From Chinchilla lanigera (lineage: Eukaryota > Chordata > Mammalia > Rodentia > Chinchillidae), in NCBI RefSeq assembly GCF_000276665.1, contig NW_004955487.1, forward strand, positions 5,778,713 through 5,842,712: a stretch of 64,000 bases of DNA. Direction: 5' to 3'. Positions within the stretch are counted from its first letter, which is position 1. Each line of letters begins with the position of its first letter. Under the pieces are notes generated by a model. The model ran no database searches and had not been told where the DNA came from. It was given only the letters and a program-made list of their open reading frames with translations. The position numbers and the translations under genes were made by a program. This document shows positions 1-9,998 of this stretch, in pieces.

Positions 1-1200
1 GGGTGTGGCCTGTCTCCTGTGCGCCCTTCCACCCCAGCCCTTGTGCCTGCGTCAAACCCCACCAGTTGGGCCAGGTTCCCGGGCCGTCAGTGACCCCAGC
101 CTGGCTACCGAGCCACCGGAGGCCACTGCTGCCACCCAGAGCCACAAGCAAGACTAACGCGCCAGTCGAGCTGCTCGTGCTGCCCCTCCCGTATTCCCCA
201 GGAACAGCAATGCCTCGGTTTCCCCTTGCTCCCGCTCTGGCCTGTGCTGTTCTTGCAGGACACGAGTGTAATGGAGGAGTCTCTCCCGGGCCTTGACATG
301 ATGTGTCAGCACCCAGGCACCTCCGGGGGAGACACCTGGGTACTGATTTATCGCAGCGGTCTCCCTGGCCTGGGGAGGGGTCTGCAAGCACCCAGGAGTG
401 AGGGTACCAAGGGGCTAAGGGTCTCCACCAGGCACCAGTGCACATCTCCATGCGGTGAGCCAGATGGTAGCCCTCAGCCTCCACCCACCCCCCCAGGGAC
501 TAAGGACATGGGGCCACTTCCCTCCTCAGCTAGTGGTCTCGCTGTGAGCGCTGATTGCCCGGTGCGGGTGTATTATTCCATAGAGGACCAGCTCTGTCCA
601 CGTCCAGGTGGGGTGTGGCCTGTGAGCCATAGCAGTGCAATAAATATTTGAGCACGCAATTGAATGCATGGCTTTTTAAACCCATTAAGCTCAGATGCAA
701 TTTGGGTTGAGCCCTGTGAGAGCAGCAAAGATAAGGGAAAAGGGTGTGGTGAGAGGAAGGCTTGGAAGACAGGCGGGGTGGGTGTGGGGTGGCCCCTAGC
801 ACTGCACCCCAGAAAACAGGCCCCAGAGCCTGTCCTCTGAGAGCCGCTGTGGGGACTCAGTGAGAAAAACTCCAAGCACTCGGAGGGTGTTTGGTGCACA
901 GTACCTCATACTAACAATGTTAACATTTATTATCCGACCTCTCGGAGCCCCAGCTTCCAGGTCTGGAGTAGCTTGTTGTAGGTTGATTCTAAATAGAAAT
1001 GAAATATAATTTGTAAAATGAAGTTTCACCACACAATACTTATTTTGTGTGATGTATTCTAATATAGTCAGTTTCATAGTATCTCATTAAAGAAAAAAAT
1101 ACCATTTGGAGCCCAGTAAATCACTTTCACTAATGGGCATGACCTTAGGTTAAAAAACACCAGATTGACCAAAATTTTTAATAGCCTTAGAAAATTAAGA
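1..1200. other. Upstream flank of KCNF1, no gene recognised (copy 1)
   Basis: Mixed-composition unique DNA. The second half (about 900-1190) is AT-rich. The short ORFs here have no recognisable domain. It recurs at 8681-9880. Confidence 0.6.
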
Positions 1201-1318
1201 GCATGCCAGGCATGCTGGTGAATGCCTATAATCCCAGCCCTTGGGAGGCTGAGGCAGGTTTGACACAAGTTTAAGGCCAGCCTGAACTACATAGCAACAC
1301 CTCGTCTTTAAAAAAATA
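1201..1318 (+). repeat. B1-type SINE (copy 1)
   Basis: Monomeric 7SL-derived SINE with the canonical core (AATCCCAGCCC, GAGGCTGAGGCAGG, AAGGCCAGCCTGAACTAC) and a short A tail. Confidence 0.85.
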
Positions 1319-2090
1319 AGAGAAGTTTTAGGGTTACAAACTAAAGCAGTGCTTCCCAGACCCCATTTCTACAGCCTTCTCCCATCCACACCCCCACCAA
1401 GGGGCCACTTGTTACCAAGCAGGGCCCTGTGTCCACATCTGACACAGTGTGACCCTGTCCCCGCACTATGCGTATTCTGTGGGGTTGGAAGTGGACAGCA
1501 TGTGTCTGCCGCAAGGGTGTCCAGAGGAGTCTCACGGCAGAAAAACCTCAGGCGCTGCCTGTTCCCCCTGCCTAGTGGCTGCGCCCCGGGCTCTGGGGAA
1601 AGAGGAAGGCCAGCGAGGAGTCCAGGCAAAATTTAAACCGCTGGACTGGAGGACCTGGTCAGAAGGCAGGGCGACAGCAAGGCCCTGGGTTAAGGGGAGG
1701 CCGCCTGTGCGGTGGGGCCTGGGAAGAGGCTGGACTAGAAGTCAAGGGTGGAGGTGACCCCAGAGCGGGCGGCGGGGTCTGGGCCGGGGAAGGGAGCGAG
1801 GTGGCTTCGGCGAGGGGCGAGCGGAGCTCCCTTCCTGTCGCGCAACAGGCTGCGGAGTCCTTTCCCCGGCCACCAACCGCTCCAACAGCCGGCGACAGGG
1901 GACTTTGCAGGCTGAGCAGCCTGCTGCTTTCCAGCCCAGGGTCCTGGCTCCTGCCTGGGTGGCCCGGGGCACGAGGCGGCGCGGGCTGGAGTTGGAGCCA
2001 ACCCGTCTGCCCAAGGGTTAACTGGTGGCTCCGCCGCCGCCGCGCGTGCCGTGCGGAATCTCGCCAGAAGAGGGGACCGAGGAAAGCTCC

Positions 2091-2098
2091 TGACGTCA
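2091..2098. promoter_or_regulatory. Full CRE palindrome TGACGTCA upstream of KCNF1 (copy 1)
   Basis: A perfect 8-base CREB/ATF site inside the CpG island, 476 bases before the ATG. If the 5' UTR is about 450-480 bases, it lies at or just upstream of the transcription start. Cyclic-AMP or activity-dependent control of this neuronal and cardiac gene is an inference. Confidence 0.55.
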
Positions 2099-2379
2099 AG
2101 CTGGAATTCCTATTGTGCTTGGACCCGGTCGGGCAGAGCGAGCGCAAGTTGCCTCTCCGCGCACCTCCGCGCACAGCGTAGGTCCGGCGACCGCACTCGC
2201 GCTCTGGGAAGAGGAAGGTGCTCTCGACCCACGCGGAGACCCCCACTCCCCGCATACTGCTCCCGCTGCTGCTACAGGAGGCCGAGCTGAAGCCGCAGAT
2301 CGCGCCGCCCCAGAGCCGGTGAGTGCCCCAGGCGAGGCCACTCCCCCCCAGCCCCTGCTTGCGCGCCCTGGGCGCACGG

Positions 2380-2469
2380 ATGCGCGCGCGGATCTCGGCT
2401 GCCGGGCGCATGCAGCCGCCGCCTCCCCCGCCTCCGCCGCACGCCCCGGCCCGCTGCTGCTCTCTGTGA
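2380..2469 (+). other. Possible upstream ORF (29 codons) in the KCNF1 leader, copy 1
   Basis: An ATG at 2380 opens a 29-residue proline-rich frame with a run of eight prolines, ending in TGA at 2467-2469, about 100 bases before the KCNF1 start. Its start context is weak (C at -3, C at +4), so leaky scanning is likely. It matters only if transcription starts upstream of 2380. A copy is at 11060-11149. Confidence 0.3.
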
Positions 2470-2573
2470 GCGCCCTTCAAGGCTCCCCGGGGGCCGCGGA
2501 CCAAGGGACCCTCCGGAGCCCGCGCAGGCGGCGGGGCGCGCGCAGCTGGGGCCGGGAACGCTCGTGCGGGAGC

Positions 2574-4061
2574 ATGGAAGGGGCCGGGGAGCGCAGCTTG
2601 GCGGAGCCGGACAGCCAGGGCTCGGCGGCGACCGGCGAGGACATCGAGATCGTTGTCAACGTGGGGGGCGTGCGGCAGGTGCTCTACGGAGACCTCCTCA
2701 GCCAGTATCCGGAGACCCGGCTGGCGGAGCTCATTAACTGCCTGGCCGGGGGCTACGACACCATCTTCTCCCTGTGCGATGATTACGACCCCGGCAAGCG
2801 CGAGTTCTACTTTGACAGGGACCCGGACGCGTTCAAGTGTGTCATCGAAGTGTATTATTTCGGGGAGGTGCACATGAAGAAGGGCATCTGCCCCATCTGC
2901 TTCAAGAACGAGATGGATTTCTGGAAGGTGGACCTCAAGTTCCTCGACGACTGTTGCAAAAGCCACCTGAGCGAGAAGCGCGAGGAGCTGGAGGAGATCG
3001 CGCGCCGTGTGCAGCTCATCCTGGACGACCTGGGCGTGGATGCCGCCGAGGGCCGCTGGCGCCGCTGCCAGAAGTGCGTGTGGAAGTTCCTGGAGAAGCC
3101 CGAGTCGTCGTGCCCGGCTCGCGTGGTGGCCGTGCTGTCCTTCCTGCTCATCCTGGTGTCGTCAGTGGTCATGTGCATGGGGACCATTCCGGAGCTGCAG
3201 GTGGTGGACGCGGAAGGCAACCGCGTGGAGCACCCGACCCTGGAGAACGTGGAGACGGCGTGCATCGGCTGGTTCACGCTGGAGTACCTGTTGCGCCTCT
3301 TCTCCTCGCCCAACAAGCTGCACTTCGCGCTGTCCTTCATGAACATCGTGGACGTGCTGGCCATCCTGCCCTTCTACGTCAGCCTCACGCTCACGCACCT
3401 GGGCGCGCGCATGATGGAGCTCACCAACGTACAGCAGGCGGTGCAGGCACTGCGCATCATGCGCATTGCGCGCATCTTCAAGCTCGCTCGCCACTCCTCC
3501 GGGCTGCAGACCCTCACCTACGCGCTCAAGCGCAGCTTCAAGGAGCTGGGGCTGCTGCTCATGTACCTGGCCGTGGGCATCTTTGTTTTCTCGGCGCTGG
3601 GCTACACCATGGAGCAGAGCCACCCGGAGACCCTGTTTAAGAGCATCCCCCAGTCCTTCTGGTGGGCCATCATCACCATGACGACAGTGGGCTATGGAGA
3701 CATCTACCCCAAGACCACGCTGGGCAAGCTCAATGCGGCCATCAGCTTCCTGTGTGGGGTCATCGCCATCGCTCTGCCCATCCACCCCATCATCAACAAC
3801 TTTGTCAGGTACTACAACAAGCAGCGCGTGCTAGAGACCGCGGCCAAGCACGAGCTGGAGCTCATGGAACTCAACTCCATCAGTGCGGGCGAGGGCAAGC
3901 CTGGTGGCTCCCGCAGTGACCTGGACACCTTGCCCCCAGAGACTGCAGTGAAGGAGGTGCCGAGCTGGGGCAGCCGGCTGAAGCTCTCCCACAGCGACAC
4001 TTTCATCCCCTTGCTGACGGAGGAGAAGCACCACAGGACCAGGCTCCAGAGCTGCAAGTGA
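2574..4061 (+). CDS. KCNF1: KCNF1 (Kv5.1), silent voltage-gated potassium channel alpha subunit, copy 1
   Basis: A complete single-exon gene of 495 residues (human KCNF1 is 494). Members of this silent subfamily do not form channels alone; they join Kv2 subunits in heterotetramers at the plasma membrane and change gating. Visible domains: a T1 tetramerisation domain from about residue 23 to 140 with the zinc motif H100, C106, C127, C128; S1 about 184-205; S2 about 228-248; S3 about 255-277; S4 about 291-312 with R294, R297, R300, K303 and R306; S5 about 324-344; selectivity filter TTVGYGD at 370-376; S6 about 387-412. The S6 hinge reads PIHP (402-405) instead of the PVP of conducting channels, as expected for Kv5.1. 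The start is chosen because it matches the known N-terminus and has A at -3 and G at +4. The frame stays open upstream to 2115, but that part is GC-rich leader with no family resemblance. Confidence 0.97.
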   Translation: MEGAGERSLAEPDSQGSAATGEDIEIVVNVGGVRQVLYGDLLSQYPETRLAELINCLAGGYDTIFSLCDDYDPGKREFYFDRDPDAFKCVIEVYYFGEVHMKKGICPICFKNEMDFWKVDLKFLDDCCKSHLSEKREELEEIARRVQLILDDLGVDAAEGRWRRCQKCVWKFLEKPESSCPARVVAVLSFLLILVSSVVMCMGTIPELQVVDAEGNRVEHPTLENVETACIGWFTLEYLLRLFSSPNKLHFALSFMNIVDVLAILPFYVSLTLTHLGARMMELTNVQQAVQALRIMRIARIFKLARHSSGLQTLTYALKRSFKELGLLLMYLAVGIFVFSALGYTMEQSHPETLFKSIPQSFWWAIITMTTVGYGDIYPKTTLGKLNAAISFLCGVIAIALPIHPIINNFVRYYNKQRVLETAAKHELELMELNSISAGEGKPGGSRSDLDTLPPETAVKEVPSWGSRLKLSHSDTFIPLLTEEKHHRTRLQSCK

Positions 4062-4294
4062 CCGAGGGCGCCCAGCAGGGATGGCTGGGCCACAAGTATG
4101 AACCATGTAGTGGAGGAGAAGGGCTGCCCGGTGTCCTCAGGCCTCCCCTGAACAGACCCGAGGGGCTCCTCTGCCAAGCAAGGCTGGGTAAGGGGGCGAG
4201 GCCGGGGAGGGGGGTGCAGGGCCACAGGACAACGTGGCACACACGGAGTGGCTCGGATGGTGGCAGGGGCCCGTGCCAGCTCTGTGTCTCCTTC

Positions 4295-4300
4295 AGTAAA
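4295..4300 (+). terminator. Candidate KCNF1 poly(A) signal AGTAAA (copy 1)
   Basis: A variant hexamer 234 bases after the stop, followed within about 30 bases by a GT-rich stretch (4319-4337) of the kind that supports cleavage. It would give a short 3' UTR, in line with the compact human transcript. The next AATAAA on this strand is much further away, near 6409, inside an old transposon. Confidence 0.45.
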
Positions 4301-4427
4301 GCTCCTGCTGCGTCCACGCTCTGTGCTGTGGGTTGTGTCACCCGGGCTGGCTGTCACCCCAAGAGTGGCTCAGCCACACCCCAGTGCCAGGCCTGGAGGT
4401 AGGTGGGCAGGCCGGGAGGAGGGGGAG

Positions 4428-4437
4428 CTATTTTTAG
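4428..4437. promoter_or_regulatory. Perfect MEF2 consensus CTATTTTTAG downstream of KCNF1 (copy 1)
   Basis: An exact match to the MEF2 consensus, 367 bases after the stop and just beyond the candidate poly(A) site. A homeodomain-type core (CTAATTAA) follows within 10 bases. A muscle, heart or neuronal enhancer just 3' of the gene is plausible but unproven. Confidence 0.4.
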
Positions 4438-4667
4438 TCTGGAGCTAATTAAAGAAGGGCTCCGTGGTGGGTGGGGTGCAGAGCCCAGGCTCCTGGCCAC
4501 TTTCCTGGAGGCTCGGCGGGCAACATCTACCTTCTGTTTCCTTCTGGGGCGAAGCTGGCTCCCAGCACCCTTGGGTGGAGGGGGAGGGAGAAGTCACAGA
4601 GTCCTCAGAACAGTGAGGTCACCATTTAAATAGTCACCTGTGTGGGGTCTTTTGCACAACTTCTTTC

Positions 4668-4740
4668 TGTCCTTTCCAGTGACCCTGCTAGACAGGAATC
4701 CCATGTTACAGATGGAGAAACTGAGGCCCAGGTCTCAGTC
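4668..4740 (+). repeat. MIR SINE fragment (copy 1)
   Basis: The MIR core phrase around GTTACAGATGGAGAAACTGAGGC is recognisable. Ancient and partial. Copy at 13348-13420. Confidence 0.6.
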
Positions 4741-5933
4741 CTGACTCTCTTCGTGGGGATGCTAGGTGGTCTTTGGTCACAGGCTCTGCTTGGGCTCACG
4801 AGGGGGCCGCAGGGCAGGGAGAGGGGCTGAGGGTCCCTGCACCCCAGCTCACCCTTCCATCCACCCAGCCCTCAGGGGACAGACAGGCAGACCTGGTTTG
4901 AGCTCAGGGAGTGAAGACAAGATTGGAGGTGCAAGAGTTCAAGAGTTTTTCCTAGTGTATCTCTTTGACCATTCTGTGAGCCCTGTGGTCTCAGGGCTGT
5001 TTATTAACCTCTCTGATCCTCATGACCTTGGAGAACGCTGGTTCTTAGCACAGCAACTGCCACTGCTTAAGTGCTTATTAGATGCAGCTGGCTGTGTTTC
5101 TCTGAGCTTGGAAAGAGGTAGCAGCCCTGGTGCCCAGCCCGGCCCCCACACATCTGGGCTGGGCATGCCAGGACTGGGACAGGCATCGTCACTAGGAAGT
5201 GGCAGCTGTCAGCTGGGGCGTCCCTGGAGGGGGAGGTCTTGGGCAAGGGCTGGAGTCATCTCCGTGTGCTCCTTGGGCCGTGGATGGACAGACGGCATGG
5301 CAGGTGTGTGGGGGCGCTGCACTGTTTCCGCTGTCCCTGGAACCGCTGAAGGTCCTGTCACCTCTGCGCCAGCCCGCTGAGACTCAGCAATGTGTGTCTC
5401 TCTCCAAGAGAGGGCTGGGTCCTGCGGCCATCAGAGGAGAGGTGGGGGCTGGGCAAAGGAGGACACAGTAGAAAGGTAGAGGGCTTTGGGCTTTGGGGGT
5501 GCTGTTGCTGAATGGGTGGGGTGCTTTTCTTTGTCAGCCTGGTCCCTGGAGCCCCTGGGAGCTGCCTGTGTCAGCCTGAGGGCTTGCAGAGAGAAGCCTG
5601 GGACAGGCAGGACAGGGAGGCCACGGCCGGGAGTGGCCACGGCCGGGAGCTCATTTCCGGGTCCACAGCCATCTTGAGGTTTGGAAACTGAGTCCTGGAA
5701 GGGGAGCCATTGGTGTGAGATCGTCCTGGGTTCGGGTTAGATAAGACCCTGTCCCAGATCTCAGTGGGGACAAAGGAGTCAGAGACAGCGACTAGGGGAG
5801 GGACTGCAGGCTCTGGAGGTTCGGGCGGCCCATGGTCCCTGCGGTCTTTCTGGAGTTCTAGCACCTGCATTTGGCTGTGCCTGCAAAGCCCCAGGCGGCT
5901 CTGAGAACTAGCGACAGGTTGTACCCCATTCCT

Positions 5934-6026
5934 ATTTTTTTTTTTTTTTTTTTTTTTTGGGAATCGAACTCAGGACCTTGCACTTGCCAGACAGGCTCTT
6001 GTGCCACTGGGCTACATCCCCAGCCC
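5934..6026 (-). repeat. ID SINE (copy 1, head of the poly-T side disturbed)
   Basis: Reverse-strand tRNA-derived ID element: poly-T, then the B-box region (GAATCGAACTC) and the A-box region, ending in CCCCAGCCC. The usual GATACT after the poly-T is missing. A flanking TACCCC-TCCTATT-type target duplication is visible on both sides (about 5922-5935 and 6028-6042). Confidence 0.85.
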
Positions 6027-6109
6027 TTACCCCACTCCTATTCAATTAGAGTCTCTGGGAGTGACGCTGAGTGTGCAGCGCATTTTTTTTTTTAACTTTC
6101 AAGTGCACG

Positions 6110-6245
6110 TGAGTCATTAGAGATCTGGTTAAAATGCAGATTTTGAATCTGTGGAGCGGAGGGTGCCCTGTCATTTTCCATTCCCAACAAGCGCTCCCGA
6201 GGGGCTGGCACTGGGTCTGGGACCCCAAGGAGGAGTTGACAAACT
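6110..6245 (+). mobile_element. MER5A-like hAT-Charlie relic (copy 1)
   Basis: GTTAAAATGCAGATT, CCAACAAGCGCTCCC and TGGCACTGGGTCTGGGAC follow the order of a MER5A-type non-autonomous hAT element. Copy at 14790-14925. Confidence 0.55.
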
Positions 6246-6311
6246 CTGGCTCCGGGGGCCACACCTGTCTCCTCCGCCCCGACCTGCTTCTGTTCATCCC
6301 ATGGGTTAAGA

Positions 6312-6445
6312 ATGGTTTTTATGTTTCTAAGGGTGGAAAAATCTCAAAAGAAAGAATAACATTTTGTGACCAGAAAAAAGTACGTAAAATGCAAATTTCC
6401 GTGTCTACAATAAAGTCTTGTTGGAATAGAGCCGTGTCCATTTAT
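6312..6445 (+). mobile_element. Old hAT-type DNA transposon relic (copy 1)
   Basis: The pattern ACAATAAAGTCTTGTTGGAA followed by a GAGCCGTG motif resembles a widespread mammalian hAT-Charlie relic. Family name uncertain. Copy at 14992-15125. Confidence 0.4.
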
Positions 6446-6827
6446 TTGTCCTGGGGTTTTGGGGGGATGGAACACAGAGCTGGAGGCTGGGACAGAGAAC
6501 GCCTTGCTGCTCCTTTGCCCTGGAAGTTGAGCCATGCCGGGCGGGTGCCATGGCTTCTCAGTGAGCTGCAGGAGCAGGCGAGAGCCTGCGCGAAGAGGAG
6601 GAAAGAACCTCCCAGGACGGCGGCAGGAGGAGGACAGGGTGGACCACCATCCCAGAGAGGGGCACACCTGCTCCCCTGCCCTGGGACCACATCCCAGGGC
6701 TCACAGACCCCTTCTTCCTGTCCCCCCAGGGCCCCTCGTGCCTGCGCTCCTAGCTCTTGCTACTCGAGGTCCCCCTGGTGTCCCGAGCAATTTCACCCCA
6801 GCTTCTAAACGGCTGCCTATGGTGAAC

Positions 6828-6880
6828 AGGTTATCCTCATCTTTACAAAGGAGGAGACTGAGGCCCAGAGGGCAGAAGCC
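6828..6880 (+). repeat. MIR SINE fragment (copy 1)
   Basis: MIR core words (TTATCCTCATCTTTACAAA, then GAGACTGAGGCCCAGAGGGC). Copy at 15508-15560. Confidence 0.6.
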
Positions 6881-8170
6881 ACAGGCTGGTGCTACTGGCT
6901 GGAGTGGGACTATTCCCAAAGCCTCCAGCAGACATTGGAGGGGTGACCTTCAGGCCCCTCTTCTGGGGTGACCCCAGCGTCCTAAGAAGGCGACATCTGT
7001 CTCTTGGAAGGCATCCCTTAGGAACCTGTGCTGGCTCAGGTGGTGTGTGTTGATCAGAGAGAGAGGCGTGTTTCTTCCTATGCGGGGATGTTTGCGGCCA
7101 GATGCTTGGTTATGCAGAGTTCAGGCTCCATCTGGCCCTCATGGGAGGTGTGGGAAGCGTCTGAGGCTGTAGTCCCCCTCTGGGGCCTGGGGTACCACCT
7201 CAGACAGGGCACCCAGAGCTCTGAGAAGGCTCAGACTGGGATTAGTGCACCTGTGTTCTGTGGAGGGGGACCAGAAAGGACCAAGGATGGCCCTGCTTAT
7301 GGTCACCTGCTCACGGCCTTCTTGGGACAGTTCAGGGAGGCAGGGCCCTGGCGTCCCCTTGGCCTGCCCGAGAGGCTGTCTTCCAGCACCTCAGGAGGCA
7401 ATCTCAGCATCTGTGTCTCCTGGCATCTCCAGGGAGATGAGAGAGGAGATGTTTCCAGAGCCTCCCACCCGGCACCTGTGGGAAGGCGGCTGCAGCACCA
7501 GGCGCCTGGCAACACTCTGGGGATGTCACTGACACCTGTCATCCATGGTGGGAGCTCCCCCAAATCCTTTCCTCCACTCCACGCAGCCCAAGATGCAGCT
7601 GCAGAGATGGTGTGGGTTTCTAAGAGGAAAGTTCTGGACGAGCCCCAGAGGGCTCTGCTCCTTGTCTCTGTTTCCGAAGCGATCTCTGCCCACTGGCATG
7701 GCTGTCGTCACACAGCTCCGTCTCACTCCAAGATCAGGGAGGTGTGCTCGCCGTGGCTTTGGCTGGGACCCTGAAGTCCTGGGTGCTGCCAGAAATTGCC
7801 TGTGGTCATGCAGCGAAGGAGGGGGCCGTGTGTACCGCAGGGCCCAGGGCCGTGTGCCTGAGCAACCCACGAACCATGTCCACCTGGCGGCCACACCCTC
7901 CTCCCGGGCCTGCTGTCAAGGTCACAGCTGGGCACAGCTGGGCACACGGGGGCTGTGTGAGCTGTAGTCACAGTCAGGCCGTGATGAGACCCACGTACTA
8001 ATGTATCCCAGTCAGGCTGCCGCTGGTGCACATATTGGCTATGCTGTCAGGATTTTTTTTTAATGTTTACATGTCATTTTCTTTGCTTTTTGGATTAGTA
8101 TGTGTTTGTGATGAATAATAATTCATTCCTTTGGAGGGATTAGTGTATATATCTATCTATCTCATATCTT
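6881..8170. other. Downstream flank of KCNF1, no gene recognised (copy 1)
   Basis: GC-moderate unique DNA with overlapping short ORFs in all frames and no domain resemblance. It includes a short ATCT run near 8150-8164. Copy at 15561-16850. Confidence 0.5.
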
Positions 8171-8242
8171 GTCTTAGCCACTTTCCTGTTTCTCGGACAA
8201 AACATCTGACACCCACAACTTAAAGGAGAGTCGGTTCATTTT
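8171..8242 (+). mobile_element. URR1-like hAT element, cut by the gap (copy 1)
   Basis: The first 72 bases of the element that is complete at 16851-17135 in copy 2. It breaks off at the first N. Confidence 0.55.
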
Positions 8243-8342
8243 NNNNNNNNNNNNNNNNNNNNNNNNNNNNNNNNNNNNNNNNNNNNNNNNNNNNNNNNNN
8301 NNNNNNNNNNNNNNNNNNNNNNNNNNNNNNNNNNNNNNNNNN
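8243..8342. other. Assembly gap, exactly 100 N
   Basis: A run of exactly 100 N, the usual placeholder for a gap of unknown size. It cuts copy 1 of the duplication in the middle of a URR1-like element. The bases after it (8343-8680) are upstream flank for copy 2. Confidence 0.98.
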
Positions 8343-8680
8343 CTTCCACTTCTGATCAAATTCCCACAGTGCCCTGGGTCACCACAGTCACATGGGCTGT
8401 GCTCCCAGCTGCCCAGGGCCTTTGGCCGTCTGCTCTGTGGGCTTTCGACCCAGGCCGTGGGTTCTGTCCTCTCTACGGCAGGCAAACGGCCCTTGGCCTG
8501 CAGCCTCCATCAAGCCCCAGCTCCCGGCAGGCCGCGTCTCCAGCTGTCCTAACCATATTTCCTTGGAGTCAAGATTTGCCAGTACCGCATTAGCAGATTT
8601 CTTTATTTTTGGTATTCCTGATGCTTGGGCATCTGCGGAGAGACCGCCCCTGCTGGGGTGGCCCAGTCTCAGACAGCAGA
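8343..8680. other. Unique flank between the gap and copy 2
   Basis: These 338 bases lie upstream of copy 2 and have no partner inside the window. If the duplication is an assembly overlap, the bases just left of position 1 should match this segment. No gene is recognised. Confidence 0.7.
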
Positions 8681-9880
8681 GGGTGTGGCCTGTCTCCTGT
8701 GCGCCCTTCCACCCCAGCCCTTGTGCCTGCGTCAAACCCCACCAGTTGGGCCAGGTTCCCGGGCCGTCAGTGACCCCAGCCTGGCTACCGAGCCACCGGA
8801 GGCCACTGCTGCCACCCAGAGCCACAAGCAAGACTAACGCGCCAGTCGAGCTGCTCGTGCTGCCCCTCCCGTATTCCCCAGGAACAGCAATGCCTCGGTT
8901 TCCCCTTGCTCCCGCTCTGGCCTGTGCTGTTCTTGCAGGACACGAGTGTAATGGAGGAGTCTCTCCCGGGCCTTGACATGATGTGTCAGCACCCAGGCAC
9001 CTCCGGGGGAGACACCTGGGTACTGATTTATCGCAGCGGTCTCCCTGGCCTGGGGAGGGGTCTGCAAGCACCCAGGAGTGAGGGTACCAAGGGGCTAAGG
9101 GTCTCCACCAGGCACCAGTGCACATCTCCATGCGGTGAGCCAGATGGTAGCCCTCAGCCTCCACCCACCCCCCCAGGGACTAAGGACATGGGGCCACTTC
9201 CCTCCTCAGCTAGTGGTCTCGCTGTGAGCGCTGATTGCCCGGTGCGGGTGTATTATTCCATAGAGGACCAGCTCTGTCCACGTCCAGGTGGGGTGTGGCC
9301 TGTGAGCCATAGCAGTGCAATAAATATTTGAGCACGCAATTGAATGCATGGCTTTTTAAACCCATTAAGCTCAGATGCAATTTGGGTTGAGCCCTGTGAG
9401 AGCAGCAAAGATAAGGGAAAAGGGTGTGGTGAGAGGAAGGCTTGGAAGACAGGCGGGGTGGGTGTGGGGTGGCCCCTAGCACTGCACCCCAGAAAACAGG
9501 CCCCAGAGCCTGTCCTCTGAGAGCCGCTGTGGGGACTCAGTGAGAAAAACTCCAAGCACTCGGAGGGTGTTTGGTGCACAGTACCTCATACTAACAATGT
9601 TAACATTTATTATCCGACCTCTCGGAGCCCCAGCTTCCAGGTCTGGAGTAGCTTGTTGTAGGTTGATTCTAAATAGAAATGAAATATAATTTGTAAAATG
9701 AAGTTTCACCACACAATACTTATTTTGTGTGATGTATTCTAATATAGTCAGTTTCATAGTATCTCATTAAAGAAAAAAATACCATTTGGAGCCCAGTAAA
9801 TCACTTTCACTAATGGGCATGACCTTAGGTTAAAAAACACCAGATTGACCAAAATTTTTAATAGCCTTAGAAAATTAAGA

Positions 9881-9998
9881 GCATGCCAGGCATGCTGGTG
9901 AATGCCTATAATCCCAGCCCTTGGGAGGCTGAGGCAGGTTTGACACAAGTTTAAGGCCAGCCTGAACTACATAGCAACACCTCGTCTTTAAAAAAATA
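9881..9998 (+). repeat. B1-type SINE (copy 2)
   Basis: Same insertion as 1201-1318. Confidence 0.85.

Larger units (their letters stand above)
1740..3560. promoter_or_regulatory. CpG island over KCNF1 promoter, 5' UTR and first half of CDS (copy 1)
   Basis: CG dinucleotides and GC content rise sharply near 1740 and stay high into the S5-coding region. The preceding kilobase is ordinary, with AT-rich parts. No TATA box is obvious, so a dispersed CpG-type promoter is likely. The boundaries are judged by eye. Confidence 0.8.
1..8242 (+). repeat. Copy 1 of an 8.24 kb duplicated segment containing KCNF1
   Basis: This stretch matches 8681-16922 at a constant offset of 8680 bases, through gene, promoter and old repeats alike. 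The one difference I found is about 5918-5958, beside a poly-T tract. The copy ends exactly at the N gap at 8243, in the middle of a URR1-like element, and its left end is cut by the window edge. Near-identity across neutral DNA, together with the gap, favours an unmerged contig overlap over a real tandem duplication, though a very young duplication is not excluded. Confidence 0.95.

Noticed and set aside
2311..2325. A splice donor (GGTGAGTG) in the KCNF1 leader suggesting a 5' UTR intron
   Set aside because: The word is a good donor, but KCNF1 is known as a single-exon gene and I see no clear paired acceptor with a branch site before the ATG.
2115..2573. N-terminal extension of KCNF1 by 153 codons
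   Set aside because: The frame is open, but the extension is GC-rich leader sequence, the known protein starts at 2574, and the start context there is strong.
1659..2966. A 435-codon open frame on the minus strand over the KCNF1 promoter and start (repeated at 10339-11646)
   Set aside because: It is antisense to the T1-coding region and CpG island. High GC keeps stops rare, and the protein is low-complexity with no domain.
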